From contig NZ_KB913017.1 in NCBI RefSeq assembly GCF_000383975.1, forward strand, positions 3,200,265 through 3,264,264: a stretch of 64,000 nt of DNA, in the 5' to 3' direction. The position numbers were made by a program, and so were the translations under genes. Under the pieces are notes generated by a model. The model was not told the DNA's origin. It ran no database searches and saw only the letters and a list, made by a program, of their open reading frames with translations. Shown here piece after piece: positions 26,257 to 34,068 of this stretch (position 1 is the stretch's first letter; each line of letters opens with the position of its first letter). Source of the DNA: Natronorubrum tibetense GA33. GTDB lineage: Archaea; Halobacteriota; Halobacteria; Halobacteriales; Natrialbaceae.

Positions 26257-26471
26257 GGACAGGTCCAATCGGTCCACGGAGAAAACGTTGTTCCCGGCGG
26301 TTGTATGAGACGCGATTTCGGGCGTCTCGGCTCGCTGCAGACACCACTATCGGCCGTCGACCAGTATTCGAGTGCAACCCGGATGATCGTCGACACTGGT
26401 GTTGTGCATGTCAGTCGCAAGCACCCCGTTTATCGATATCTGGCTGGTAGCTACAGTGCCAGTAACTAACA

Positions 26472-26525
26472 ATGGACACGGATCGCATCTACCGCGTCGC
26501 TCGTCGGGGTGAGGTGGCGCGATGA
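26472..26525 (+). CDS. Possible 17-aa leader peptide upstream of the FeS protein
   Basis: ATG 26472 opens an 18-codon frame (MDTDRIYRVARRGEVAR) whose TGA overlaps the ATG of the next gene at 26522 as ATGA, the arrangement used for translational coupling. There is no other support; it could equally be an alternative leader of the larger gene's mRNA. Confidence 0.3.
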   Translation: MDTDRIYRVARRGEVAR

Positions 26526-28180
26526 GTTTCGACGACAGCGAGGAACACGACGACGAGGAGACGTTCCATCCGCTCGGTGAATCGTGGCAGGACGGTCTCG
26601 AGGACGCGCTCGAGGACACCGAGTACGATGCGGAGCTGGGAATGGAGATGGCGAAAGACGCCATGCGCGTTACCGAGGGGAAGCTTTCGGAGGAAGAATT
26701 CTACGACCGGTATCACGACGACGTCGTCGAGGAGTTCGGCGAGGACGGTCGGCCGATGGCCGAGGAGATCGAGCAATCCAGAGAGGAGGGGCGGTTCGAG
26801 GAGACGCTCTCGCGGTTCGGCGTCGGCGAGGATTCCCGACGCAGCGTGATGAAGAAGATGGGGGGTGTCGGTGCCGTGGGACTCGGCGCGTGGGGAACGG
26901 CCAACAGCGGCGGCAACGAACCCGCACTCGTCCAGGACGAGGACCAGGAGGCAGACGAGCCGGACGATATGAACGGTGAGGGTATTCAGTGGGGGATGAC
27001 GCTGGATCTCGAGCACTGCGACGGCTGTCTCTCCTGCGTCGTCGCCTGTGCCGAAGAGCACGACTGGGATCAGGGGGCGAACTGGATGTACGTCCTCGCG
27101 TACGAGGACGACACCGTGAGTTCGCCGCCCGCCGACGAGTTCGAGTCGACGGAGGACTTCGAGTATCTGATCCGGCCCTGTCAGCACTGTACCGACGCAC
27201 CCTGTGAAAAAGTGTGTCCGACGACGGCTCGTCACACCCGAGATTCGGACGGGCTCGTCCTGACCGACTACGACGTCTGTATCGGCTGCCGATACTGTCA
27301 GGTAGCCTGCCCATACGGCGTCAACTACTTTCAGTGGGGTGAACCGGATGTCGGCGAGGACGAACTCGACGAGGACCACGTCTACGACGAACGCGACCGG
27401 CCGGTCAGCGCTCGCGGCCCGCGCGGCGTCATGGAGAAGTGTACGTTCTGTCCGACCCGACAGGACGGCAGTTTGGGTGACGAGATGGTCGGGAGGACCG
27501 CCTGCGAGGACGCCTGCCCACCCGAGGTGATCCAGTTCGGCAACATGAACGATCCGAACAGCGACCCGCAGCGGTATATCGAAAACACCGCCAAGAGCCG
27601 CACCCTCGTCCGCATCGCCGGTGACCTGCCGGACCCGGAGGACCTCGAGGCGGCGCTCGAGGACGTAGACGAAGACGAGGACGACGATCTCGAGGCCGTC
27701 ACCGAGGCTGTCGAGGATCTCGACGAGGAGATGATCGGGAACCTGCTGGCGATCCAGATCCTCGGCGCGGAAGACCAGCCCGAGGTAGAAACGAGCAGCA
27801 GTTTAGCCGACCAGGAGCAAGACGCTCTCGAGGTGCTCGCAATGTTAGCCGAGCACGGACTGGACCTCGAGGACGAGGAGCTGCTGATTGAACTCGATCT
27901 CGCTGAAGAGCCCGACGAAGAAGAGGACGAGGAGTTCGAGGGGGCAAGCGAGGAACTCGCCCAGCAGCGGCTCGACACGTTCGCCGGCGATCCCGACTCG
28001 CAGTTCAAATTGCTCGAGAACATGGGCACGGATCCGAACGTCGTTTATCTCGGCAACGAGCCCGGTCCGACCGCGGAGCAGGTCGAGGGACCGGTGACCT
28101 ACGACGACATCGGTCAGACGGACGACCGGAAAGATGTCCTCGACGAGGGGACCGTCGGCATCGACGGCCCGTCTCTCTGA
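26522..28180 (+). CDS. Tat-type four-[4Fe-4S] ferredoxin subunit (DMSO-reductase beta-like), orphan
   Basis: A 552-residue protein with four cysteine clusters in the order of the electron-transfer subunits of molybdopterin oxidoreductases: CDGCLSCVVAC, CQHCTDAPCEKVC, CIGCRYCQVACP and CTFC...CEDACP. A twin-arginine motif SRRSVMKKMGG followed by a hydrophobic segment sits unusually deep, at residues 106-125, after an acidic helical N-terminal domain. The C-terminal third is very acidic with helical low complexity. Normal partners (molybdopterin catalytic subunit, NrfD-like membrane subunit) are not adjacent; downstream is only a 67-residue two-TM protein. It may serve a complex encoded elsewhere. 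Confidence 0.85.
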   Translation: MSFDDSEEHDDEETFHPLGESWQDGLEDALEDTEYDAELGMEMAKDAMRVTEGKLSEEEFYDRYHDDVVEEFGEDGRPMAEEIEQSREEGRFEETLSRFGVGEDSRRSVMKKMGGVGAVGLGAWGTANSGGNEPALVQDEDQEADEPDDMNGEGIQWGMTLDLEHCDGCLSCVVACAEEHDWDQGANWMYVLAYEDDTVSSPPADEFESTEDFEYLIRPCQHCTDAPCEKVCPTTARHTRDSDGLVLTDYDVCIGCRYCQVACPYGVNYFQWGEPDVGEDELDEDHVYDERDRPVSARGPRGVMEKCTFCPTRQDGSLGDEMVGRTACEDACPPEVIQFGNMNDPNSDPQRYIENTAKSRTLVRIAGDLPDPEDLEAALEDVDEDEDDDLEAVTEAVEDLDEEMIGNLLAIQILGAEDQPEVETSSSLADQEQDALEVLAMLAEHGLDLEDEELLIELDLAEEPDEEEDEEFEGASEELAQQRLDTFAGDPDSQFKLLENMGTDPNVVYLGNEPGPTAEQVEGPVTYDDIGQTDDRKDVLDEGTVGIDGPSL

Positions 28181-28235
28181 TCGACCCAGCGGCACGACTC
28201 GCCGGCTTCATTACGGCTGACCCGAACGTCCACGT

Positions 28236-28439
28236 ATGAACGTTCGTCAGCGGGTGATCGTCGGCAGTCTCTGGATCGGGGTCGCGGCGTTGATGGCGAT
28301 CACGCTCGAGCCAGGGATTCCGTCGACGGTCGATGAGTTCGCACGGCTGTTCGTCGTGATCGTCGCGCTGTTTCTCGCCGTCGTCTACCTGTTCGATCCC
28401 TGGAACATCCACGGGCGGCTGATGCCGGATCAGGAGTAG
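28236..28439 (+). CDS. Small two-TM membrane protein
   Basis: A 67-residue protein with two hydrophobic segments (about 7-24 and 36-54) and a short cytoplasmic tail ending MPDQE. It lies 55 bases after the FeS protein gene in the same direction, so it may be cotranscribed and could provide a membrane anchor. No family recognised beyond a haloarchaeal hypothetical. Confidence 0.65.
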   Translation: MNVRQRVIVGSLWIGVAALMAITLEPGIPSTVDEFARLFVVIVALFLAVVYLFDPWNIHGRLMPDQE

Positions 28440-28486
28440 TCAGCTGGAACCGCAACCCCAAAACGTTGGTCGCGCTGAATCGCTCG

Positions 28487-30055
28487 TTAGTCGTCCGCCG
28501 GCGTAAGCGGCTGCGGATCGGCTGCGAGGAGTCGGTCGAGCGCATCGACCATCGCCTCCACGCTCGCCCGCGTGATATCGGCCTCGCTGCGAGCGACGGT
28601 GACCGACCGATCGTTGCGGACCATCGTCACCTCGACGGTAACGACGGCGTCGGTGCCGCCGGTCACGGCGTCGACGTGGTAGGAGTCGAGTTCCGCGTCG
28701 GCCATCGAGCCGAGCGCCTCTCGAACGGCGGAGACGGCGGCGTCGACCGGACCGGAGCCGGTGCCGCTGGCGACGCGCTCCTCGCCGCCGACGGCGAGTC
28801 GGATGCTCGCGGTGGGGACGGCCCCGCCGCTCGTCGCGGTGAGGTCGAGCAGTTCGACCACGCGCTCGCGGTCGTCGCCGGTGACGTCCTCGGCGATGGC
28901 GAGCAGGTCGGCGTCCGTCACCCGGCGGCCGCGGTCGCCGAGTTCGGTGACGCGGGTCGCGATTTCGGCGACGGCGTCGTCGTCGGCCTCGACGCCGTGT
29001 TCCTCGAGCGTCGCCTGGACGCCCGCGCGACCGGTGTGTTTGCCGAGTGCGAGCCGTCGCTCTCGGCCGACCGTCTCGGGCGCGTAGGGCTCGTACATCT
29101 TGTCGTCTTTGAGCGTGCCGTCGGTGTGAATTCCGCTCTCGTGGGTGAAGGCGTTCTCGCCGATGACGGCCTTGTTCGGCGCCAGTTGAATCCCCGTCGC
29201 TCGGGAGACCGTCTGTGCGAGGCCGTACAGTTCCGTGAGTTCGAGCGTCTCGACGTCGTAAACGTGGGAAAGAGCGATCGCGACCTCCTCTAAGGCGACG
29301 TTGCCGGCGCGCTCGCCAAGGCCGTTGACGGTGCAGTGAACGAGATCCGCGCCGGCGGAGACGGCCGACAGCGCGTTTGCAACGCCCAGTCCCAGGTCGT
29401 CGTGGGTGTGGGCGCTGACCGGCCCCAGTTCGGCGAGTCGGGAGACCGCCTCGGCGGTGCGCTCGGGACCCGTGTGGCCGACGGTGTCGGCGAAACAGAC
29501 CCGATCGGCACCGGCGTCGAGCGAGGTACCCATGAGTTCCTCGAGGTAGTCCAGATCGGCCCGGGAGCCGTCCTCGCCGATGACCTCGACCCAGAGGTCG
29601 TGGTCGGCAGCGTACTCGACGAGCTCGGCGGTCTTCGCGAGGTTATCCTCGCGGGAGGTGCCGACCTTGCCCTCGACGTGACGGTCGCTCGAGGGAACGA
29701 CGAGGTGAATACCGTCGACATCACAGTCGAGCGCGAGATCGATGTCAGTCCGGATCCCGCGACAGAAACTGGTCACGCGGGCGTCGAGAGCGAGGTCGGT
29801 CACGCGGGAGATGGCCTGGCGCTCGCCGGCCCCGGTACAGGCGCTGCCGGCCTCGATGACCGAAACGCCGGCGCGTTCGAGCGCGCGGGCTATTTCGACT
29901 TTCTCGTCGGGTGAGAGCGAGACACCTGGCGCTTGCTCGCCGTCGCGAAGCGTCGTATCGAGAAGGCGGACGGTACGGTCCGGGGAGATCGTCTGCTCGG
30001 CGGAGTGAGTCACAGGTACGAGTGAAGAGTGATGGCTTTCATCGCTGAATTTCAC
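28487..30055 (-). CDS. (R)-citramalate synthase / 2-isopropylmalate synthase family enzyme
   Basis: Condenses acetyl-CoA with a 2-oxo acid (pyruvate to citramalate for isoleucine, or 2-oxoisovalerate to isopropylmalate for leucine). HMGL-like TIM barrel at about 28-290: RLLDTTLRDGEQAPG, then AHTHDDLGLGVANAL (metal His) and NGLGERAGN. The C-terminal part (about 390-522) is the LeuA regulatory fold with AVPTASIRLAVGG and GSGPVDAAVSAV. The substrate cannot be told from sequence by eye. Only GTG starts are available: 30055, or 30013 (giving VTHSAEQ), which would fit other family members better. 522 residues with the longer start. Confidence 0.9.
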   Translation of the reverse strand: MKFSDESHHSSLVPVTHSAEQTISPDRTVRLLDTTLRDGEQAPGVSLSPDEKVEIARALERAGVSVIEAGSACTGAGERQAISRVTDLALDARVTSFCRGIRTDIDLALDCDVDGIHLVVPSSDRHVEGKVGTSREDNLAKTAELVEYAADHDLWVEVIGEDGSRADLDYLEELMGTSLDAGADRVCFADTVGHTGPERTAEAVSRLAELGPVSAHTHDDLGLGVANALSAVSAGADLVHCTVNGLGERAGNVALEEVAIALSHVYDVETLELTELYGLAQTVSRATGIQLAPNKAVIGENAFTHESGIHTDGTLKDDKMYEPYAPETVGRERRLALGKHTGRAGVQATLEEHGVEADDDAVAEIATRVTELGDRGRRVTDADLLAIAEDVTGDDRERVVELLDLTATSGGAVPTASIRLAVGGEERVASGTGSGPVDAAVSAVREALGSMADAELDSYHVDAVTGGTDAVVTVEVTMVRNDRSVTVARSEADITRASVEAMVDALDRLLAADPQPLTPADD

Positions 30056-30257
30056 GCCCAGCCGGGTTGCCCCGACTTCCTCTATCCTCGGACTCCGGCG
30101 TTGAGAAGGGTTCTCGTGCCATTGTATCTCGCTCTATTGAATCACGGCGACTTAACTCCGCCGGTCACGGTACCATCTGCGTGATCCGTCGGTCGCGACC
30201 GACTCGCTGTCGGGACCCGAACACCCATTCTCCTCCCCGTTGTAGCACCCCTCGAGT

Positions 30258-30818
30258 ATGGATCCAACCCTGGAGCCGCTCGCGCGATCGCTTCGCGAGG
30301 CCCCCGTCGTCGACAGAGGCGGCTACGAGTACTTCGTCCACGGCGTTACCGACGGCGTCCCGCCCGTCGAGCCGTCGGTGCTGCGGGCGATCGCCGACGG
30401 CATCCGCGAGCGGGTCGACCTCGAGTCCGTCGACACGCTCGTAGCCCCGGAAGCGATGGGCATTCACCACGGGACGGCGCTCTCGCTCGCGACCGACGTG
30501 CCGCTCGTCATCGTCCGCAAGCGCTCCTACGGCTTCCCCGACGAGGTCGCCGTCCACCAGGAGACCAGCTACGGCGAGGACGAACTCTTCTTGAACGGCG
30601 TCGACGCGGGTGACCGCGTGGTCGTCGTCGACGACGTGCTCTCCTCCGGCGGGACGATCGACGCCGTCTGTGGGGCACTCGAGACCGTCGGTGCCGAGAT
30701 CGTCGAAGTCGTAACCGTGCTCCGACGGGTCGATGCCGACCACGAGGACGTCTCGCGCGACGTGACGAGCCTGCTCGACATCCGCGTTCGGGACGGAGCG
30801 GTCGAGATCGTCGACTGA
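30258..30818 (+). CDS. Hypoxanthine/guanine phosphoribosyltransferase-like protein
   Basis: Purine salvage-type PRTase, 186 residues, single type I PRTase domain. The PRPP loop is VVVVDDVLSSGGT at about 122-134; APEAMGIHHGTAL forms the pyrophosphate loop region, and VRKRSYGFPDEVAVHQ is characteristic of the haloarchaeal HGPRTase-like group. Expected to convert hypoxanthine/guanine (or adenine) with PRPP to the nucleotide; base specificity is uncertain. Haloarchaeal genomes often annotate it as HGPRTase-like or adenine PRTase. Start ATG 30258. Confidence 0.88.
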   Translation: MDPTLEPLARSLREAPVVDRGGYEYFVHGVTDGVPPVEPSVLRAIADGIRERVDLESVDTLVAPEAMGIHHGTALSLATDVPLVIVRKRSYGFPDEVAVHQETSYGEDELFLNGVDAGDRVVVVDDVLSSGGTIDAVCGALETVGAEIVEVVTVLRRVDADHEDVSRDVTSLLDIRVRDGAVEIVD

Positions 30819-30831
30819 TCGCCGGGCGAAT

Positions 30832-31224
30832 TCACCGACCTTCGAGAACGAGTCGGTCGCCGGCCTCGACGTCGTCCGCAGCCCCGGCGGGGAGTTCGAC
30901 GAGCAGGTCACACTTCTCGCGGGCGAAGCTCCGCCACGGCCGCAGTCGCTCAACGCGCTGGACGACGCCATCGACGACCCAGACGGCGTCGATGGGGAAG
31001 AAGACGAACAGCATGTGAACGTCGCGCGTTTTGGCCGTTTCGAACCGGAACGCGAGCGCGGAACCGTCCGGAAAGGATCGGCGAAACATCAATCCTCGAG
31101 TCTGACTCAGGAGCGACTCCGCGAGGTCGACGTCCGTGGCCAGCACCTCCTCGTGGCTCACCGCCTCGGCGTCCGCTTCCGAATCGACGTTGCGTCCGAC
31201 GGTCGAATGGTGAACCAGCTGCAC
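30832..31224 (-). CDS. DUF192 family protein
   Basis: A 130-residue DUF192 domain protein recognised by LLSQTRGLMFRRSFPDG, MLFVFFPIDAVWVVDG and PWRSFAREKCDLLVELPAG. The family has a small beta-barrel fold; its function is unknown. GTG 31224 is chosen: a T-rich gtttttgctat box lies about 25-30 bases upstream and no ATG is available; the longer frame would run from TTG 31302 into the transducer gene's end. Confidence 0.85.
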   Translation of the reverse strand: MQLVHHSTVGRNVDSEADAEAVSHEEVLATDVDLAESLLSQTRGLMFRRSFPDGSALAFRFETAKTRDVHMLFVFFPIDAVWVVDGVVQRVERLRPWRSFAREKCDLLVELPAGAADDVEAGDRLVLEGR

Positions 31225-31298
31225 GCTCTCGGCTCCGGGGGCGAATAGCAAAAACCTTCCCGCTGGCACCGAACGCGAACCGATTCGCGGAGACTCAC

Positions 31299-33869
31299 TC
31301 AACCGCCGAACGAGAACGTCTCGTCGTCGGCCGTCTCACCTTCGGATTCCGTAGTTTCGCCGTCGGCGGTCTCACCGTCGGACTCCGTAGTTTCGCCATC
31401 GGCCGTCTCCTCGTCGGTTGCCGTCGTTCCCGCATCCGTTTCGTCGTTCGTCCCGATGATTTCGTCGCCAGAATCGATGCCGCGTCGTCCGTCGCCGTCG
31501 TCCCCGACCGTCGCGAGAGCGGCGGGGTCGATATCCGATTCTCGAGCCGTCTCGGACTCGGCGTCGGTTTCGAACCGGTCGAGCGCCTCCGAGAGCGTCA
31601 CCGCCTGCTGGGAGAGATCGTCGGCCGATCGCGACACTTCCGTCAGTGCCGACGTCTGCTCCTCGGCGGCGGCAGCGACGTTCTCGGCTTCGGCGGTCGT
31701 CTCCTCGGAGATCGTCGCCACCTCGTCGACCATCGCGACGACTTCCTGGGTAGAGGCCGCCTGCTCTTCGGTCGCCGCCGAGATCGACTGCACGCCGTCG
31801 TTCGTCTCCTCGGCGTACTCCGAGATTTCCTCGAGCGCGCCCACCGCGTTCGTGACGAGGTCGTTCACGCGCTCGATCTCGTCGCTCGTTCGATCGATCT
31901 CTTCGGCGGATCGCTCGGTCTGGGACTTGATTCCCTCGAGACGGTGATCGATCTCCTCGGTGGCCGTCTTGACGTTCTGGGAGAGTTCCTTGACCTCGGC
32001 CGCGACAGCGGCGAACCCGCCGTCGTCGCCCGCGGCGGATCTGGAGGCCTCGATGTTGGCGTTGAGCGCGAGCATGTTCGTCTGCTCGGCGATCTCGGCG
32101 ATCCGGTCGATCAACTCGTCGACTTCCGCGACTTCGGCGCGGAGTTGGTCGAACTCGTCGACGACGGCGTCGCGTTCGTGCTCGAGCTGTTCGCAGGCGT
32201 CGACGGCGTCCCGCGCTGCGTCGTGTCCCTCCCGGCCGGTGTGAGCCGTTCGTTCGGCGACGTCGGCGACCTCGTTCGAGGAGGCGGCGATCTCTTCGGT
32301 CGTCGTCGAAAGCGCGTTCATCTCCGCGTCGACCGACCGAAGCGACTCGTACTGTTGGTCCGCGCCGTCCGAAATTTCCTGAACCGACTCGCTGACCTGT
32401 TGGGAGGCGGAGCGAACCTCCTCGCTCGAGGCCGTGACCTGTTCGCTGGCGGTCGCGACCTCGGTCGCGAACCGGTTGAGGTCCTCGATGGTCGACTCGA
32501 TCTCGGCGAGCATCTCGTTGAAGTCGACGGCGATCTCTTCCATGGTCTCGTTGTCCGAGGTGTTCGGGTCCATCCGAACGGTGAGATTCCCGCGTGCGGC
32601 CTCCGCCATGACGCCGCAGTAGGTCGTCGCCGCCCGTTCCAGGTCCTCGTTCAGTCGCTGGACGCGTTCGCGTTCGCGCTCGGCGTCGGCCCTCGCATCC
32701 TCGGCTTCGGTGATCTGCAGGTTCAACTCGTCGCGCATCGAGCCGAACCCGTCGTAGAGTCGGCCGATGTTGTCGATCCGCCTGGTCTCGAACTCGACGT
32801 CGAGGTCGCCGTCTTCCATTTTGCCGACCTTGTCGGTTAGCCGATCGATCGACACCGCCGTACTGCGCCCGATCACGGCGCCGAACAGGCCGATCAGCAC
32901 GACGCCGAGAATCGTGATTCCGGTACCGAACTGATCGACCGTCTCGACGAATCCCAGCGCGTCGGACTCCGCGGTGTGGACGAGGACGAGCCAGCCGTCG
33001 GCCGTCGTATGGTAGCCGACGACGTAGCCGTCGGGAGCGAAGCCGTACGGCTCGTCGTGGAGGGTCTCGCTCGGAGCTCCGTCGACTTTCGTTGCGCCCG
33101 GCGCGTCCGCTCGTGCCGTCTCGAGGATGCCGTCGGCGTCGTCGTACGTCTCGAGGAAACTCACTGCGTCTCGATCCTCCTGATAGCCGAGGTAGGCGTC
33201 GTCGCCGACGATTCGGTCCTCCTCGTCGAGGATGGTCACGACGGTATCCGAATCCGTACTCGAGAGCAGGTCTGTCGATCGATCCGCGAGGGTGAACGTG
33301 ACGACGAGCGCTCGGTCGGCGTCGTCACCGACGCCGATGTAGTAGGAAACCACCGGCCGATCGTCGAACGTGACTCGGTGTTCGTCCGGCATCGCGTACG
33401 GATCGGTTCGCTGGGTCTGGTGGATAGACGCCTCGTCGAGGGCGTCCGTCTCGGGGAATGCGATCCCCTCGAGCGTTTCGGCGTCGGTATCGACGCCGTC
33501 GAGCACCTCGCCGGTGGCCGTATCGACGTAGAGTGCGTTCACCCGTTCGTCCGGGAGGTCCTGGTAGACGTCTTGAAGGTACTCCTGTCGAACCTCCTCA
33601 TCGTCCGACTGAAGGGCGGGTGCCCCGGTCGCCGTTGCGACGAGCTGTCTGTTTCGTTCGTCCCAGTTGTCCACCGCCTGTGCTTCCTGCACCGCGGCAT
33701 CCTGCTGATCCTCGAGCACCGTCGATTCGACGCTCTCGGTGAGTGCCCCCGTCGCGACCATCCCGAGCGTGCCGATCGACACACCCAGGACGAGCAGAAT
33801 GAGGCCGAACTTCAGTGCGTAGCTTCGCCGAACGATCGCCGGAATCCGGTCGTAAACTCTGTCCCGCAT
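31299..33869 (-). CDS. Methyl-accepting transducer (Htr-type) 1
   Basis: An 856-residue membrane chemoreceptor. TM1 is at about 19-41 (LKFGLILLVLGVSIGTLG), an extracellular Cache-type sensor at 42-305, TM2 at about 315-335 (ILGVVLIGLFGAVIG), then HAMP (IDRLTDKVGKMEDGDL) and a long MCP signalling coiled coil with the kinase-binding tip EQTNMLALNANIEASRSA. The C-terminal tail has repeated GETADGETTES-type units and ends FSFGG. It relays an external signal to CheA, altering archaellar rotation; the ligand is unknown. It is a tandem paralogue of the gene at 34069. Confidence 0.94.
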   Translation of the reverse strand: MRDRVYDRIPAIVRRSYALKFGLILLVLGVSIGTLGMVATGALTESVESTVLEDQQDAAVQEAQAVDNWDERNRQLVATATGAPALQSDDEEVRQEYLQDVYQDLPDERVNALYVDTATGEVLDGVDTDAETLEGIAFPETDALDEASIHQTQRTDPYAMPDEHRVTFDDRPVVSYYIGVGDDADRALVVTFTLADRSTDLLSSTDSDTVVTILDEEDRIVGDDAYLGYQEDRDAVSFLETYDDADGILETARADAPGATKVDGAPSETLHDEPYGFAPDGYVVGYHTTADGWLVLVHTAESDALGFVETVDQFGTGITILGVVLIGLFGAVIGRSTAVSIDRLTDKVGKMEDGDLDVEFETRRIDNIGRLYDGFGSMRDELNLQITEAEDARADAERERERVQRLNEDLERAATTYCGVMAEAARGNLTVRMDPNTSDNETMEEIAVDFNEMLAEIESTIEDLNRFATEVATASEQVTASSEEVRSASQQVSESVQEISDGADQQYESLRSVDAEMNALSTTTEEIAASSNEVADVAERTAHTGREGHDAARDAVDACEQLEHERDAVVDEFDQLRAEVAEVDELIDRIAEIAEQTNMLALNANIEASRSAAGDDGGFAAVAAEVKELSQNVKTATEEIDHRLEGIKSQTERSAEEIDRTSDEIERVNDLVTNAVGALEEISEYAEETNDGVQSISAATEEQAASTQEVVAMVDEVATISEETTAEAENVAAAAEEQTSALTEVSRSADDLSQQAVTLSEALDRFETDAESETARESDIDPAALATVGDDGDGRRGIDSGDEIIGTNDETDAGTTATDEETADGETTESDGETADGETTESEGETADDETFSFGG

Positions 33870-34068
33870 AGCTGATGACGTCGCCCGCCGATATTATTCT
33901 TTACGAAATAATACATCACTATTTCTAAGACGTGGATTTTTGTCACCGAACCGTTGTTATTCGCCGACAGTTCGAGAAGGAATACACCGATTTCCGTCGC
34001 TCGAAAGCGGCAAAAACGCAACCAACCGGCGTGGTAAAAAGCGTGAGAAAAGCGACGTTGCCGTCGAT

